Shown: positions 16,663-25,659, counted from the stretch's first letter. The stretch is DNA of 64,000 nucleotides from Parageobacillus caldoxylosilyticus NBRC 107762 (GCF_000632715.1 NZ_BAWO01000008.1:36373-100372), one strand, 5' to 3'. The notes: generated by a model not told the origin, from the sequence alone. Translations and numbers: made by a program.

Positions 16663-17351
16663 TTAGCAGCGTTCATCTACAGGCTTAGCGACCGTTATGC
16701 AGTTTCCGCCTTGCTGCTTTGCGGCATATAGCGCTTGGTCTGCCATCTCAATATTCAAGCGGTTTGGAAGGATCATTGATTTCAACAATCCCGCCCGAGA
16801 ACGTGCAGGAAATTTGCTGTCCGTCTGTTTGAATCAAATGCGCGCTCAAATCGTTCCGCAATCGCTCGATCACGCGTAAAGCATCTCTGGCCGCTGTTTT
16901 TGTCAATAAAACGATAAACTCTTCGCCGCCAAAGCGGACAACGGTGTCCCCTGTCCGCGTCTTCCGACAGAGAAAACGTGCAAATTCCTGCAGCACAATA
17001 TCGCCAGCAAGATGGCCAAAACGTTCATTCACTTTTTTAAAATGATCTAAATCGAGCATCGCTATGCAACTTAGTTCGTGAAACCGCTCTAAACCGCTCC
17101 TCAAGCTTTCATATGCTTTTTTTATAGGAGGCGGCCTCATCTACTGTCCACTTTTGTTGCAGCTGCCCTTCCAATTCGTTGAAAAGTTGATGTGCTTTTG
17201 CCTCGATATCATCCCGTCCAATAATAGTTGCTGTTCTTGCCGCGGAACGGAGGAAGCGGAGCAGCTCCTCGCGGGCAACAATTTTTTCTGCTTTCCACCG
17301 CTTTATCTGTTCCCGAATCCTGTTTATAAATTGCACCACATACTCATTCAT
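16663..17351 (-). pseudogene. GGDEF diguanylate cyclase interrupted by two frameshifts
   Basis: A start with good SD (GGGGGAGAGCGG, ATG 17351) opens a helical N-terminal domain that stops at 17109. The GGDEF domain continues in another frame: LDLDHFKKVNERFGHLAGD, an RxxD inhibitory site (RTGD) and the active signature RFGGEEF. It stops early at 16748, while the true C-terminus (MADQALYAAKQQGGNC) is in a third frame ending at 16663. The first shift is at a run of seven A (17116-17122), where one A too many breaks the frame; the second is near GAATATTGAG (~16755). Homopolymer context also allows slippage or sequencing error for the first. Confidence 0.75.
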
Positions 17352-17438
17352 CCGCTCTCCCCCTTATTTTTCCGCCAGACAGCGCTTCAGAACTTGGTAA
17401 TCTGTAAGGAATAACGGTTCTTGTCTCTCTTAGCGGCA

Positions 17439-18344
17439 TTATAAAACATAGCTGTCCATCATCTCGATCAGCTCGCCAATTTCCGGCTTGCTTACTTGAG
17501 CTGTTGCGCCAACTTTCATTCCCTTATGGCGAAGACCTTCTGTAATAAGGGAAGAGAAAATGATAACGGGGAGTTTCTTTAACCTTTCATCTTCTCGAAT
17601 CCGTTTTGTAAAATGATGGCCATCCATTTGCGGCATTTCAATATCAGTAATGACAAGTTGCACTTCTTCGGCAATATCTTTTCCGTCTGCAACAACCGAT
17701 TGCAAATAGCGAAGCGCTTCTGCTCCGTTTTCAAAAAACTCGACGCGTCCATAGCTAGCTTCCGACAATGTATCATGAAGCAGCTTCCGCAATAATGGAG
17801 AATCTTCGGCAACGATGATCCTTTTTTGTGAACGTTCCCGTTTCCCCAATTTTTTGACTTGCTGTACATTGACACCTAAATTCGGGTTCACATCCGCCAT
17901 GATTTTTTCAAAATCCAAAAGCAAGAGCATTCGCCCTTCCAGTTTGACAATGCCGATCACTTGCCCTTCTAAACCTTGGTGCATTTGCGACGGCTTTTCG
18001 ATTTGCGTCCAGGAAATGCGGTAAATGCGCGTGACGTTATGCACACGAAATACAATCTTTTGTTTATTGAATTCGGCAACGATAAATTTGTCATGCTCAG
18101 GATGGGCGGAAGCAGGAAAACAAAGCGCTTTGGCCAAATCGACGACCGGCAGCACTTCCCCGCGAAGCTCAATAATTCCTTCCATATAAGGGTGGGAATG
18201 AGGAATTTTCGTAATTGGAAGAGGAGTCACAATTTCCCTTACTTTCATCACATTGATGGCGAAACGCTGATCACCAAGCAAAAACTCAATAATTTCTAAT
18301 TCATTCGTCCCACTTTCCAACAAAACAGGTGATTTTTCCGGCAC
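17439..18344 (-). CDS. cheV: Chemotaxis coupling protein CheV
   Basis: An N-terminal CheW domain (about 15-155) carries the NELEIIEFLLG, RGEVLPVVDL and VIGIVKLEGRMLLLLDFE motifs. A C-terminal response-regulator receiver (about 170-300) has the acidic pair in AEDSP and the phospho-acceptor Asp in VITDIEMPQMDG. CheV couples receptors to CheA and adapts by phosphorylation. The GTG at 18344 aligns with the B. subtilis start (LLESGTNELEI); GGGAGG lies upstream at rather long spacing, so the start is moderately sure. Its pairing with patA follows B. subtilis. Confidence 0.9.
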   Translation of the reverse strand: MPEKSPVLLESGTNELEIIEFLLGDQRFAINVMKVREIVTPLPITKIPHSHPYMEGIIELRGEVLPVVDLAKALCFPASAHPEHDKFIVAEFNKQKIVFRVHNVTRIYRISWTQIEKPSQMHQGLEGQVIGIVKLEGRMLLLLDFEKIMADVNPNLGVNVQQVKKLGKRERSQKRIIVAEDSPLLRKLLHDTLSEASYGRVEFFENGAEALRYLQSVVADGKDIAEEVQLVITDIEMPQMDGHHFTKRIREDERLKKLPVIIFSSLITEGLRHKGMKVGATAQVSKPEIGELIEMMDSYVL

Positions 18345-18463
18345 TGAATCATACTTCCTCCCTATTTTTGATATAGTCAATACAACCTATAATCATTATA
18401 GCGTTGGAGGCATAAAATAAGAAATATTTTCTTCCCTGCGGCAGTCAGAAATAGCATGAAAAA

Positions 18464-18493
18464 AATAGTTGCAGCGAAACAGCCACAACTATT
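18464..18493 (-). terminator. Terminator of the DUF1906 gene
   Basis: AATAGTTG-GC / GC-CAACTATT stem followed on the minus strand by TTTTTTT. Confidence 0.75.
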
Positions 18494-18500
18494 CTGGAAA

Positions 18501-19151
18501 TCAATATAAAAAATCAAGGAGGCGGCGGTCCACCAAATTGGTATCAACCGGACACGACTCGGCATCACGGCCGTATTGCCAAGCCCAGATGTTCGCACTG
18601 CAATTTAGGGAAGCCGGCTGATAGCGTGGCGCCTTCTGCTCTGTTGTCGTCCCCGGTCTTGGCGCTGCGCTCCAAATAATCGCCTGCACGGCCACTTGAT
18701 TGTTTCTTTGTACCGCCTCACAATAAGCAGCCGCGAAATCCCCTTTCGTCGGATCGGCATAAAGCCCTGGCCGATACCCTGTCGGATGCAGCGTTTCCAC
18801 CCAAGCGACAATCCATGATGCATCAACAGCAAAAAAATCTTCAATGTTCGCAAATATCGCCTTATTTTTTGGAATGCCGAGGCGCCGCGCATGGAATACT
18901 GCGTTGCGCGCTGCCACCTGTCCGTTTGCATATCCAACCGCTTCACGAAATGCATTATAAATAGGCAGCACTTTGATTCCGTAATTTCGGAGGCGTGTAA
19001 TCTCTTCTTTCGTCAATCCATCAGAAACATTCGGGACATCAGATAAATAACGCCCCCAAAATTTTGGGTAGCCAAGCTCGCTTCTGGCACATTGAAACAG
19101 CTGTTCCGTTACGGCTTGCGCCGAATCTACTCCCCAAATACCTTTAGCCAT
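18501..19151 (-). CDS. DUF1906 glycoside-hydrolase-like protein
   Basis: 216 residues starting MAKGIWGVDSAQAV, with RYLSDVPN, KVLPIYNAF, IFANIEDF, YRPGLYAD and WAWQYG, the pattern of the DUF1906 (Rv2525c-like, GH25-related TIM barrel) family proposed to act on cell-wall glycans. No signal peptide is visible, so it would be cytosolic or spore/coat associated. SD AAAGGGGGAAGC precedes the ATG at 19151. The catalytic acid pair is only partly evident (D9, E in NIEDF). Confidence 0.78.
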   Translation of the reverse strand: MAKGIWGVDSAQAVTEQLFQCARSELGYPKFWGRYLSDVPNVSDGLTKEEITRLRNYGIKVLPIYNAFREAVGYANGQVAARNAVFHARRLGIPKNKAIFANIEDFFAVDASWIVAWVETLHPTGYRPGLYADPTKGDFAAAYCEAVQRNNQVAVQAIIWSAAPRPGTTTEQKAPRYQPASLNCSANIWAWQYGRDAESCPVDTNLVDRRLLDFLY

Positions 19152-19235
19152 CAGCTTCCCCCTTTCTTCTTGACGTTCTCTCTGCCATAACATATATATG
19201 AAGCGGACGGCCTGTTTCATACAACCGTTTCCCGA

Positions 19236-19790
19236 TTAATCACCGATTTGTCCGGTATTTTTCATCACATCGATCGGCTCTTCCATTCGTTGAAAAACCA
19301 GTTCTACCGCTTCCTTTGCCGAACGGCAAAAGGCGATTTCCACCGTACGACGCTCGTCTAGATAGCCGCCTTCATAGACAACCTCTTTTATTTTGGTCGC
19401 CCATCCCCCGGTCGTTTCGATAATCACCACTGGTTTTTTATTCATATATGCCGCCGATAACTCGCCCAGCGTTCCGTTTCCGCCGCGAATCATAATGAGC
19501 GCATCGGCGGAATGAACAAGGATCAAGCTGCGGAAGTCAAAATAAAGGCCTGTTGTAATGGGAATGTCGATATAATCGTTCGCGACATCAACGCGGTCTC
19601 CCGCTAAAATGCCGACGACAAGCCCTCCTGCTTCTTTCGCTCCTTTCGATGCCGCCTCCATGACGCCGCTTCCGCCGCCTGTTAATAAAACAGCGTTGCG
19701 CTTGGCAATTTCTGCTCCCACTTCCTCTGCAATATGTCGCACCTCGTCGGGAATATCCCCTGACTGACCGATAACCGCAATCCGTTTCAT
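19236..19790 (-). CDS. LOG-family (TIGR00725) nucleotide-binding protein
   Basis: 184 residues of Rossmann-like fold. LLTGGGSGVMEAASKGAKEAGG and the IRGGNGTLGELSAAYMNKKP loop (GGxGTxxE) are hallmarks of the LOG/TIGR00725 group. Related proteins are cytokinin-riboside monophosphate phosphoribohydrolases, but TIGR00725 members have not been assigned a firm substrate to my knowledge. The start has GAGAGGG upstream. Confidence 0.8.
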   Translation of the reverse strand: MKRIAVIGQSGDIPDEVRHIAEEVGAEIAKRNAVLLTGGGSGVMEAASKGAKEAGGLVVGILAGDRVDVANDYIDIPITTGLYFDFRSLILVHSADALIMIRGGNGTLGELSAAYMNKKPVVIIETTGGWATKIKEVVYEGGYLDERRTVEIAFCRSAKEAVELVFQRMEEPIDVMKNTGQIGD

Positions 19791-19857
19791 TTTCCCTCTC
19801 CTTTATGTACTTTTCCTTTATATATTACGCAAGAAGCACTGTCATCAGACGCTTCCA

Positions 19858-20838
19858 TTACCGCCTATCTTTCATATCGTTTCCCTTATGAAACCGGAAC
19901 CAGCCGTTCCGTTTAAACCAGAAAAACATCGAAAGTGCAATGAAGGCCATTACCCCGAGAACGGTAAAATAGCCGTATTTCCAATGTAGTTCCGGCATAT
20001 AATCAAAATTCATTCCATAAATGCCGACAATAAACGTTAACGGCATAAAAATGGTCGTAATGACGGTTAATGTCATCATAATCGTATTCATTCTGTTTGA
20101 GTTTAACGACAAATAGCTATCGCGAATATCCGACGTAATCTCGCGGTTCGTCTCAATCATTTCCGACAGTTTCAATAAATGATCGTGAATATCGTGAAAA
20201 TACAATTGCCGCTCTTTCATCCGCTGCAGGCGGTCGGAATGGATAATTCGATACAATAAATCGCGCATCGGTACAATCGTTCTACGCAGCTTCGATAAGT
20301 CGCTGCGAATATCAAACACTTTTTCAATAATTTCTTGAATCGTCTCATCATTCGTGTTCTCCTCTAATTCATTCAATACATCTTCAATATGGTAAATCGG
20401 TGGAAAATAGTCATCGACAAGTTTATCGATAATGCGGTACATGACATGAAAAGGGCCCTGCTGAAAGTCTTCCTCGTGTTGAATTCTCATCCATACTTCG
20501 TTTACGGCGTGAATCGATTGCTTATGAAATGAAACGATAAAATTTTGTCCGACAAACAAATCCACTTCCTCTGCTTCAAGAGAGTTTCCATCAATGGCAT
20601 GCAACACAACAAACAAATACCGATCATAAAAATCGAGCTTTGGCCGCTGCACATACTCTAAACAGTCCTCAATCGCCAGCGGGTGGAAGTGAAAGAACTC
20701 GGCAAGCAGCTTTGCCTCGTCTTCTGTTGGTTCATGAAAATCCACCCAATACCAGGAAACATCGTCACTGTTTACATACGGAAGCGAAACATCATATATA
20801 ACCTCAAAATCTTTTGTAATGACGCACGTTCGGATCAT
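19858..20838 (-). CDS. corA: CorA family Mg2+ transporter
   Basis: About 326 residues: a large cytosolic N-terminal domain, then two C-terminal transmembrane helices with the selectivity motif GMN in GIYGMNFDYMPE and a charged tail. This topology is that of pentameric CorA channels for Mg2+ (sometimes Co2+/Ni2+). ATG 20838 is preceded by AGGGTGG; the longer in-frame GTG start overlaps that SD. No M-box riboswitch is visible upstream. Confidence 0.9.
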   Translation of the reverse strand: MIRTCVITKDFEVIYDVSLPYVNSDDVSWYWVDFHEPTEDEAKLLAEFFHFHPLAIEDCLEYVQRPKLDFYDRYLFVVLHAIDGNSLEAEEVDLFVGQNFIVSFHKQSIHAVNEVWMRIQHEEDFQQGPFHVMYRIIDKLVDDYFPPIYHIEDVLNELEENTNDETIQEIIEKVFDIRSDLSKLRRTIVPMRDLLYRIIHSDRLQRMKERQLYFHDIHDHLLKLSEMIETNREITSDIRDSYLSLNSNRMNTIMMTLTVITTIFMPLTFIVGIYGMNFDYMPELHWKYGYFTVLGVMAFIALSMFFWFKRNGWFRFHKGNDMKDRR

Positions 20839-20969
20839 GAAAACCACCCTGTGCCCAAAATTTGCTTTCTTTACTTTATCATAACCGAAAAGCTGTTATA
20901 TCCCAACTAAAAAAGGGTATATGTATGGTGTAAAGAAAAAAATGACAAAAAATATTTATCGAAATTTTC

Positions 20970-20998
20970 TTTACTTTTTAATCAAAAATGATGATAAT
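20970..20998 (+). promoter_or_regulatory. Promoter and leader hairpin of the IDEAL-domain gene
   Basis: TTTACT (20970-20975) and GATAAT (20993-20998) are spaced 17 bp. Directly downstream the leader contains GGGAAT-TTATCG-ATTCCC (21007-21024), a 6-bp hairpin just before the SD. Confidence 0.55.
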
Positions 20999-21043
20999 AT
21001 AAAAAAGGGAATTTATCGATTCCCAAACAGGGAGGAATCACAT

Positions 21044-21271
21044 ATGTATGAAAAACAGTATCCTCACGAAGGCGCTATTTTATTTAACCAAACGGAAGAA
21101 AAAAGCAGCTATGGTCCGCTTGCCGAGAAAGTGTTAGCACAAGCAATCTTTCAGTTTCAAAAACAAAAGTTGATGGAAAAAATTGATGAAGCTCTTATCG
21201 CACGAAACAAGGCCCTCTTTCTCGAACTTTCCGCCCAATATAATGAGCTTCTAAAAAAATACGGTGCGTAA
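21044..21271 (+). CDS. IDEAL-domain protein
   Basis: 75 residues with the C-terminal motif KIDEALIARNKALFLELSAQ, the eponymous IDEAL domain, a short helical module of Bacillaceae (in B. subtilis YpiB and others). The domain is thought to mediate protein interaction or proteolytic targeting; the exact role is unknown. ATG 21044 is 8 nt after GGAGG. Confidence 0.8.
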   Translation: MYEKQYPHEGAILFNQTEEKSSYGPLAEKVLAQAIFQFQKQKLMEKIDEALIARNKALFLELSAQYNELLKKYGA

Positions 21272-21286
21272 TTAAAGGAGAGAAAT

Positions 21287-21331
21287 ATGTTGGAGTGTGA
21301 AACGTCAGAGTCGTATTGTCAAATAAGGTGA
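21287..21331 (+). CDS. Possible 14-codon micro-ORF
   Basis: MLECETSESYCQIR with SD AAAGGAG 6 nt before ATG, placed 15 nt after the IDEAL gene stop. Its stop codon TGA lies within the ascending arm of the terminator (21328-21336). The SD is as good as that of annotated genes, but with only 14 codons coding use is uncertain. Confidence 0.3.
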   Translation: MLECETSESYCQIR

Positions 21332-21387
21332 GTCCCTTTCTCGTCAAATGTTCTGACAAGAAACGAAGGGGACTCACTTTTATTTTT
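21326..21387 (+). terminator. Terminator of the IDEAL-domain transcript
   Basis: GTGAGTCCC pairs with GGGACTCAC, with further internal pairs (TCTCGTCA/TGACAAGA), followed by TTTTATTTTT. Confidence 0.85.
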
Positions 21388-21450
21388 CCATTTTCAGCGG
21401 CAAACATGATAAAATGTGGACAGACGATCACAATGGAAGGATGACGATGA

Positions 21451-22608
21451 GTGGAACATTTGATTCATTCTCGCGTAAAAAATATAGAAATATCAGGGAT
21501 TCGTAAATTTTTCAACATGGTGGCAGACCGTCCTGATTTAATTTCATTAACGATCGGACAGCCAGATTTTCCGACGCCGGAGCATGTCAAAGAAGCAGGG
21601 AAAGAAGCGATTGCCGCCAATTTTACCACTTACACCCATAATGCCGGTTTTCTTGACCTGCGGGAAGCAGCATGCCGTTTCGTTGCTGAAAAGTACGGAT
21701 TATCGTATGAACCTGATGAGGTGATTACCACCGTCGGAGCAAGCCAAGCGCTTGACATTACCTTCCGTACGATTTTGGAAGCAGGTACGGAAGTGATTTT
21801 GCCTGGACCCGTCTATCCGGGGTACGAACCGCTCATTCAACTGTGCGGGGCAAAACCCGTATATGTTGATACACGTGCCAATGGATTTCGCTTATCAGCG
21901 GAGTTAATCGCTCCTTACTTGAACGAGCGGACGCGCTGCATCGTACTCCCATACCCTTCAAACCCGACGGGAGTCACTTTATCAGAACAAGCCCTGCGAG
22001 AAATTGCCGAACTAGTAAAGGGGCGGCCGATTTGGATTGTTTCCGATGAAATTTATAGTGAGCTTGTTTATGATGGCAGACATCATTCCATCGCTAAATG
22101 GCTGCACGACCAAACGATTGTGATCAATGGGTTGAGCAAATCGCACTCGATGACAGGCTGGCGCATCGGGTTCGTATTCGCACCCTCCTTTGTGATGAAA
22201 CATATGATTAAAGTGCACCAATATAGCGTTTCCTGCACCTCTTCGGTGTCGCAAAAGGCGGCGCTGGCCGCTTTAACGGCAGGAAAAAATGATGCAGTGG
22301 CGATGCGCAACCAATATAAACAGCGGATGGAATATACGTACGACCGCCTTGTCCGCATGGGGCTTCAAGTGGAAAAGCCCGACGGCGCCTTTTACTTGTT
22401 TCCATCGATCGCTCCGTTCGGTCTATCCTCTTTTGATTTTGCCCTTGATGTGGTCCATAAAGCCGGCGTCGCGCTCGTTCCCGGCAGCGCTTTTTCCAAA
22501 TATGGCGAAGGATATGTGCGCCTTTCATACGCGTATTCCTTTGATGTGCTGAAAGAAGCTCTCAACCGTTTAGAGCGATACATAAAGGAAAAACAGTGGG
22601 CGCGATAA
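21451..22608 (+). CDS. patA: Aminotransferase A (PatA)
   Basis: Class I/II PLP aminotransferase of 385 residues. Visible features: SLTIGQPDFPTP, the PYPSNPTG loop, SDEIYSEL, the PLP-lysine motif LSKSHSMTGWRIG, and the Arg that binds the carboxylate in GYVRLSYA. B. subtilis PatA is an acetyl-DAP/aromatic-type aminotransferase; acting between DapH and DapL is a known proposal and fits the presence of both in the window. The GTG start at 21451 has GGAAGG about 10 nt upstream. Confidence 0.9.
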   Translation: MEHLIHSRVKNIEISGIRKFFNMVADRPDLISLTIGQPDFPTPEHVKEAGKEAIAANFTTYTHNAGFLDLREAACRFVAEKYGLSYEPDEVITTVGASQALDITFRTILEAGTEVILPGPVYPGYEPLIQLCGAKPVYVDTRANGFRLSAELIAPYLNERTRCIVLPYPSNPTGVTLSEQALREIAELVKGRPIWIVSDEIYSELVYDGRHHSIAKWLHDQTIVINGLSKSHSMTGWRIGFVFAPSFVMKHMIKVHQYSVSCTSSVSQKAALAALTAGKNDAVAMRNQYKQRMEYTYDRLVRMGLQVEKPDGAFYLFPSIAPFGLSSFDFALDVVHKAGVALVPGSAFSKYGEGYVRLSYAYSFDVLKEALNRLERYIKEKQWAR

Positions 22609-22627
22609 ACAAAAGCGCCCACTGTTT
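22591..22627 (+). terminator. Terminator overlapping the patA stop
   Basis: AAACAGTGGGCGC/GCGCCCACTGTTT stem overlapping the last codons of patA, followed by TTG then T-rich sequence. Confidence 0.85.
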
Positions 22628-22639
22628 TTGTTTGACAAG

Positions 22640-23614
22640 CTATGGAACAAGAATGAGCTTTCCATGCGTTTTTCGTGACTGAAGCAGTCGATGCACATCC
22701 GCGGCTTGTTCAAGTGGGTAGACACCGCCAATCGTCAATGTCAGCTTTCCGGTTTGCACATATGTCAATAATTCATGCAAACTTTGCTGATATAACGTTT
22801 GCTTTCTCATGATTTGCGGCAAAAAGAAGCCGATGACCGCTAAATTTTTCCCCATCAGCCGCGCCGGGTTCATGCGCGTAAACTGTCCGCTCGCCACGCC
22901 GTAGACGACAAGCCGGCCAAACGGCGCCAGACACTCCAGTGTCTGATGGAAAATGTCGCCGCCGGCCATCTCGAGCGCCACATCGACGCCTTTTCCGTCT
23001 GTCGCCCTTATCACTTCGTCCTTCCAACTTTCTTTTGTATAGTCGACAGCGACATCAGCGCCAAGTTGCATTGCCATCTCTCGTTTTTCCTCGGTACTGG
23101 CGGTGGCGATCACTTTGCCGGCGCCAAAAAGTTTTGCAAGCTGAACCGCAAGCGTGCCAACGCCGCCTGCCGCCGCATGAACAAGCACCGTTTCCCCCTG
23201 TTCTAAGCGCCCCATCGTTTTTAAAATATGGTAAGCACTCAATCCTTGGACGGGAAGGGCGACGGCCTGTTGCACATCCAACCCATCGGGAAGCGGAATG
23301 ACAGCGCGCTCATCAACGCTGGCATATTCCGCATATCCTCCCGATTCGATTAAGGCAACGACGCGCTGTCCAACACGTACCGTACTTGTTTCTTCGCCAA
23401 CTTCACAGACAACACCGGCTACCTCTGTTCCCGGCACAAACGGAAGCGGAGTCGGGACGACGTAATGGCCTTCGCGGCGCGCCGTATCGGCATAGTTGAC
23501 GCCAATCGCCTCCACTTTGATCAATACGCTCCGCCCCGTTGGCACAGGGCGGTCCACCTCGATCACCTGCAATACTTCCGGGCCGCCGTACTCCGTAAAT
23601 TGCACCATTTTCAT
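22640..23614 (-). CDS. Quinone oxidoreductase (zinc-independent MDR family)
   Basis: NADPH-dependent oxidoreductase, 324 residues. GroES-like N-terminus (GVNYADTARREG, PGTEVAGVV) and a Rossmann domain with VHAAAGGVGTLAVQLAK. The zinc-ligand cysteines of true alcohol dehydrogenases are absent, which places it in the quinone oxidoreductase/enoyl reductase branch. SD GGAGAAGC before the ATG. Physiological substrate not known. Confidence 0.88.
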   Translation of the reverse strand: MKMVQFTEYGGPEVLQVIEVDRPVPTGRSVLIKVEAIGVNYADTARREGHYVVPTPLPFVPGTEVAGVVCEVGEETSTVRVGQRVVALIESGGYAEYASVDERAVIPLPDGLDVQQAVALPVQGLSAYHILKTMGRLEQGETVLVHAAAGGVGTLAVQLAKLFGAGKVIATASTEEKREMAMQLGADVAVDYTKESWKDEVIRATDGKGVDVALEMAGGDIFHQTLECLAPFGRLVVYGVASGQFTRMNPARLMGKNLAVIGFFLPQIMRKQTLYQQSLHELLTYVQTGKLTLTIGGVYPLEQAADVHRLLQSRKTHGKLILVP

Positions 23615-23685
23615 CTTTGCTTCTCCTTTCTGTTGCCTCTTCTAGTCTTTCTGCGAAAGAAATAAAAACTTTTTCGGGATTAAAC

Positions 23686-23826
23686 TTATATAGCCAGTTG
23701 CGTTTTGTTCTGTAAGTCAGCAATGCGGCGGTTGCGTTCCATTGCCCCATGATCGATTAGTTCGTTAAAGCGGCTCGACAAGCAAGCCATCGATGCCGGT
23801 CTTTGCTTAAATGGGCAAAAGCCTCT
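23686..23826 (-). other. In-frame open extension after the comB stop
   Basis: After the comB TGA the same frame stays open for 46 further codons to TAA at 23686. The translated text, including SSRFNELIDHGAMERNRRIA and DLQNKTQLAI, looks protein-like, although there is no SD of its own. It may be a C-terminal part lost through a nonsense change, or an independent remnant. I do not recognise it. Confidence 0.3.
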
Positions 23827-24594
23827 TCATACAGAAAATGACCGCCTCGTTGCATCGTGAATTTCTCCTCCCAATCCTGTTTTTTCAAATACGGGAACAA
23901 CGGAAAGTGCGCCATGCTGATTAATATAATCGATATCCCGCTCCAAGCCGTGCGCCGTCATCCATTGTCCGACCCGCGAAGAGGCAAGCACCGTTTTCCC
24001 CGCGTTTTCCGTCTTGTATTTTTCGTAAAAAAGCCATGCCGCCATGGCGCTATCGGACAAGTCTCGGGCAGAAACACCGTTTTGCAGCAGGCAGGAAATA
24101 AAATAGCCCGCCCCGTAAAAATCTTCTAGACAAAATCGCCCTGATGAACCGGAGCAGATCGCGACAATCGTTTCTGACGCATGCCGTTGGCAAATATGCT
24201 CGCTAAGCGCCGGTCCGTTCAGCAGGCTCCCGACGTAAAGATGATTGGCATGCATCGCCTTGCGGATCGCTACCGTGCCATTTGTCGTTGATAAAATAAT
24301 CGTTTTTCCCGGACAGAACTTTTGCAAAAAAAGCGGCGCTGGAGAATGAAAGCCGTCAATCGTCCGGCCTTCGTACTCGCCGACAAGCTCATAGCTCCCG
24401 TTTGGAAGGAGACGGGATTTTTCCCGTGCTTCCTCAGCATTTCGCACTGGGATGACGGAAGCAGCGCCAAACGAAAGCGCTGCGGTAATCGTGGAAGTAG
24501 CAAGCAAAATGTCGAACACAACCGCTATTTTCCCGTCTGTTAAAGCTGTTTCATCAATATCTTCTTTACGAAAGACGACATGTACTTTCGCCAT
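23827..24594 (-). CDS. comB: 2-phosphosulfolactate phosphatase family protein
   Basis: 255 residues resembling ComB (EC 3.1.3.71), which yields sulfolactate from 2-phosphosulfolactate. Motifs: VFDILLATSTITAALSFGA, GEYEGRTIDGFHSP, LSTTNGTVAI, and the acidic CSGSSGRFCLEDFYGAG. In methanogens this belongs to coenzyme M synthesis; in B. subtilis a homologue (YitC) is linked to 3-sulfolactate of spores. The latter role is the likely one here, by inference. No other sulfolactate gene is nearby. Confidence 0.82.
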   Translation of the reverse strand: MAKVHVVFRKEDIDETALTDGKIAVVFDILLATSTITAALSFGAASVIPVRNAEEAREKSRLLPNGSYELVGEYEGRTIDGFHSPAPLFLQKFCPGKTIILSTTNGTVAIRKAMHANHLYVGSLLNGPALSEHICQRHASETIVAICSGSSGRFCLEDFYGAGYFISCLLQNGVSARDLSDSAMAAWLFYEKYKTENAGKTVLASSRVGQWMTAHGLERDIDYINQHGALSVVPVFEKTGLGGEIHDATRRSFSV

Positions 24595-24603
24595 GGATTC
24601 ACC

Positions 24604-25659
24604 TCAGCTCATTGCTAATTGCCATGCATGTTGGACGAGTGACTGAACAAACTTCCCCAAATCGCGGAAGCGTTCGTCATTCGTCTGTCCGCGGCGGTAG
24701 CGATAATAAATTTGCTGGCAGATGACAGCGAGTTTAAAATAAGCAAACGTTAAATAAAAGTGCATATTCGAAATATCCCGTCCGCTTTTTTCAGCGTATG
24801 CCCGAATAAATTCCTCGCGCGTATAAAAGCCGGGATAAACGGTCACCGGCGTTCTGCCAAATCCGTTTTTCAACAGCGGCGGATCGTCCTTTTCAATCCA
24901 GTAGCTCATCGCCACGGCCAGATCAGCAAGCGGGTCGCCGACGGTCGACATTTCCCAGTCAAACAAGCCGACCATTTGTGTGACATCATCTTCGGCAAAC
25001 AGCGCATTGTTTAATTTATAATCATAGTGGATAATCGTCGCTTCGCTGTTTTCCGGAATGTGACTCACAAGCCATTTCGTCAGCGCTTCCACTTCTTTAA
25101 TCTCATCCGTTTTCGCCCGCTTATAGCGTTGAATCCAGCCATGTACTTGCCGCTCCATAAATCCTTCCGGCTTTACCATCTCGACAAGACGCGTTTTTGT
25201 ATAATCAAGCTGATGTACTTGTACGAGCGTATCGACCATCGTTTCCGAGATTTTCCGGCATCGTTCTTCTGTCGGGGCGATGTGCGCCGGAAACTCCGTA
25301 TCTAGCACGATGCCACGGCGCCGTTCCATCACAAAAAATGGACTGCCAATAATCGATTCATCCTCGCAAAATAATAACGGTTTCGGAGCCAGCGGAAAAA
25401 GCGGATGAATTTCCTTCAGCCATGTGCTTTCCCGCTTCATATCATGCGCTTTCGGCGGAACGGGGCCAAACGGCGGACGCCGCAAAACGGCTTCCCACTC
25501 TCCGCATGACAGCAAATACGTTAAATTGGAACGTCCGGCAGAAAACTGTCTGACTTGCAGCGTTCCTTCCGGAAAATCCGGCAGTGTTTTTCTTAAAAAG
25601 TCACCTAGTTTTTCAACGGGCAGCTCTTCTCCTTTACGTACAGGGATGATCGCCGTCAT
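24604..25659 (-). CDS. APH-type kinase, ACAD10/11 kinase-domain-like
   Basis: 351 residues of the aminoglycoside phosphotransferase fold. AVLRRPPFGPVPPKAHDM, IGSPFFVMERRRG, the catalytic loop IIHYDYKLNNALF (HxDxxxxN) and the metal motif LFDWEMSTVGDPLADLA are typical of the ACAD10/ACAD11 N-terminal domain and bacterial LvaA, which phosphorylate 4-hydroxyacyl-CoAs. A separate ACAD11-like dehydrogenase lies 3.4 kb upstream in the same cluster. Antibiotic resistance is unlikely given the context. SD AAAGGAGG precedes the ATG. Confidence 0.82.
   Translation of the reverse strand: MTAIIPVRKGEELPVEKLGDFLRKTLPDFPEGTLQVRQFSAGRSNLTYLLSCGEWEAVLRRPPFGPVPPKAHDMKRESTWLKEIHPLFPLAPKPLLFCEDESIIGSPFFVMERRRGIVLDTEFPAHIAPTEERCRKISETMVDTLVQVHQLDYTKTRLVEMVKPEGFMERQVHGWIQRYKRAKTDEIKEVEALTKWLVSHIPENSEATIIHYDYKLNNALFAEDDVTQMVGLFDWEMSTVGDPLADLAVAMSYWIEKDDPPLLKNGFGRTPVTVYPGFYTREEFIRAYAEKSGRDISNMHFYLTFAYFKLAVICQQIYYRYRRGQTNDERFRDLGKFVQSLVQHAWQLAMS

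Noticed and set aside
20848..20960. M-box Mg2+ riboswitch for corA
   Set aside because: The corA upstream region is short and lacks the multi-helix M-box consensus.
24604..25659. Aminoglycoside resistance kinase
   Set aside because: APH fold is present, but the sequence around the catalytic loop and the acyl-CoA gene context fit the ACAD10/11 kinase group, not drug-resistance enzymes.
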